Assembly (NCBI RefSeq): GCF_021864535.1
Contig: NZ_JAKJIC010000021.1
Location: 1 to 64,000 of the forward strand
Direction of reading: 5' to 3'
Length of the DNA stretch: 64,000 nt
DNA from: Oryzibacter oryziterrae
Lineage (GTDB): Bacteria; Pseudomonadota; Alphaproteobacteria; Rhizobiales; Pleomorphomonadaceae
Shown: positions 63,458 to 64,000 of the stretch, one piece after another
Layout: each line of letters starts with the position of its first letter
How positions within the stretch are numbered: position 1 is the first letter of the stretch
Notes under the pieces: generated by a model
Database searches by the model: none
The model's input: the letters and a program-made list of their open reading frames with translations, nothing else
What the model was told of the DNA's origin: nothing
Translations under genes and position numbers: made by a program

Positions 63458-64000
63458 TGCCAAGCCAGCAAATGCCCGGCGAAGTCGCCAGTCTCGTCCT
63501 CGACAGGGTCGTCAAGGCCTATGGCGCCGTCGAGGTGCTCGCCGACGTGGACCTCACCGTCAAATCCGGGGAGTTCATCGTCTTCGTCGGTCCCTCCGGC
63601 TGTGGCAAGTCCACGCTGCTCCGGATGATCGCCGGTCTGGAAGAGGTCAGTGCCGGCTCGATCCTGATCGACGGCAAGGACGTCACCGAAGCTGATCCGT
63701 CGGAACGCGGCATCGCCATGGTGTTCCAGTCCTATGCCCTCTACCCGCACCTCACCGTGCGGGAGAACATGGGCTTCTCGTTGAAGATGGCGCACCGCCC
63801 CAAGACGGAAATCGAGGCGAAAGTGTCGGCGGCAGCCGAGGTCCTGCACCTCGATCCGCTCCTCGACCGGCGACCGTCGCAGCTCTCCGGCGGCCAGCGC
63901 CAGCGCGTTGCCATCGGCCGCGCCATCGTCCGCAATCCGAAGATCTTCCTCTTCGACGAACCGCTCAGCAATCTCGACGCCGAACTGCGTGTCGAGATGC
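63457..64000 (+). CDS. sugar ABC transporter ATP-binding protein (MsmK/UgpC type, 3' partial)
   Basis: Starts at ATG 63457 with GGGAGGGA upstream and runs off the window end, giving about 181 residues. Walker [11 protein letters not shown]-loop [13 protein letters not shown], signature [15 protein letters not shown], Walker [13 protein letters not shown]. The C-terminal regulatory OB/TOBE domain is outside the window. It energises the transporter encoded by the upstream genes. Confidence 0.92.
   Translation, partial: MPSQQMPGEVASLVLDRVVKAYGAVEVLADVDLTVKSGEFIVFVGPSGCGKSTLLRMIAGLEEVSAGSILIDGKDVTEADPSERGIAMVFQSYALYPHLTVRENMGFSLKMAHRPKTEIEAKVSAAAEVLHLDPLLDRRPSQLSGGQRQRVAIGRAIVRNPKIFLFDEPLSNLDAELRVEM

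Overview
The window is a GC-rich chromosomal segment from an alphaproteobacterium, most likely a Hyphomicrobiales (rhizobial-type) genus; the exact genus cannot be fixed from sequence alone. Three things point there. The gene order ccmIEFH - degP - two-component pair - glnE - pleC is one I associate with rhizobia. The FeuP/FeuQ-type two-component pair follows a small periplasmic protein. The trp leader is leaderless and the anthranilate synthase is a TrpE-TrpG fusion. Coding is dense, with many 1-4 bp stop/start overlaps. No IS element, transposase, integrase, CRISPR array or rRNA operon was seen.

Layout. (1) 1-5510: the 3' end of a gene transfer agent (GTA) tail cluster, with a baseplate/TIM-barrel protein cut by the window edge, a DUF2793 protein with a long glycine-rich C-terminus, and a 63-aa protein. 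(2) 5565-21572: a FeuN-like/FeuP/FeuQ signalling operon, a glycine-zipper lipoprotein, a large conserved unknown protein, cytochrome c maturation genes ccmIEFH, the periplasmic protease DegP, a second OmpR/EnvZ-type pair, and glnE overlapping its kinase. (3) 21642-29475: a secreted Tgl-type transglutaminase homologue, the PleC-like kinase with five GANTC sites in its upstream region, aminopeptidase N and a secreted trypsin-like protease. (4) 29495-31997: the trp attenuator (trpL) and fused trpE(G). (5) 32385-52976: a dispersed catabolic region for reductive pyrimidine degradation. It holds PreT/PreA, dihydropyrimidinase, an N-carbamoyl-amide hydrolase, an omega-aminotransferase, a (methyl)malonate-semialdehyde dehydrogenase, two RutR-type repressors, and a split NMT1/THI5-type ABC transporter. 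Unrelated small genes lie between them (GFA, VOC, XRE-cupin, cupin, GNAT, Nudix). (6) 53366-54690: a gene-poor, lower-GC stretch with an ArsR regulator. (7) 54691-56718: cytochrome c, tRNA-Thr, RlmB and tRNA-Tyr. (8) 57079-64000: a LacI-controlled sugar ABC transporter operon with a GH127 beta-L-arabinofuranosidase, cut by the right edge.

How the parts work together. PreTA would reduce uracil or thymine, the dihydropyrimidinase would open the ring, and the M20-type hydrolase would release beta-alanine or beta-aminoisobutyrate. The aminotransferase and CoA-acylating dehydrogenase would then deliver acetyl- or propionyl-CoA. Two perfect or near-perfect copies of the RutR box (TTGACCA-N2-TGGTCAA) lie between the second rutR and the hydrolase operon, and a 12/14 match lies upstream of the first rutR. 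The GH127 operon couples uptake of an oligosaccharide with intracellular removal of beta-L-arabinofuranose. I found no wholly unprecedented system. The best candidates for a second look are the GANTC cluster upstream of pleC, the secreted transglutaminase homologue, the paired RutR circuit, the trp attenuator and the glycine-rich GTA fibre.
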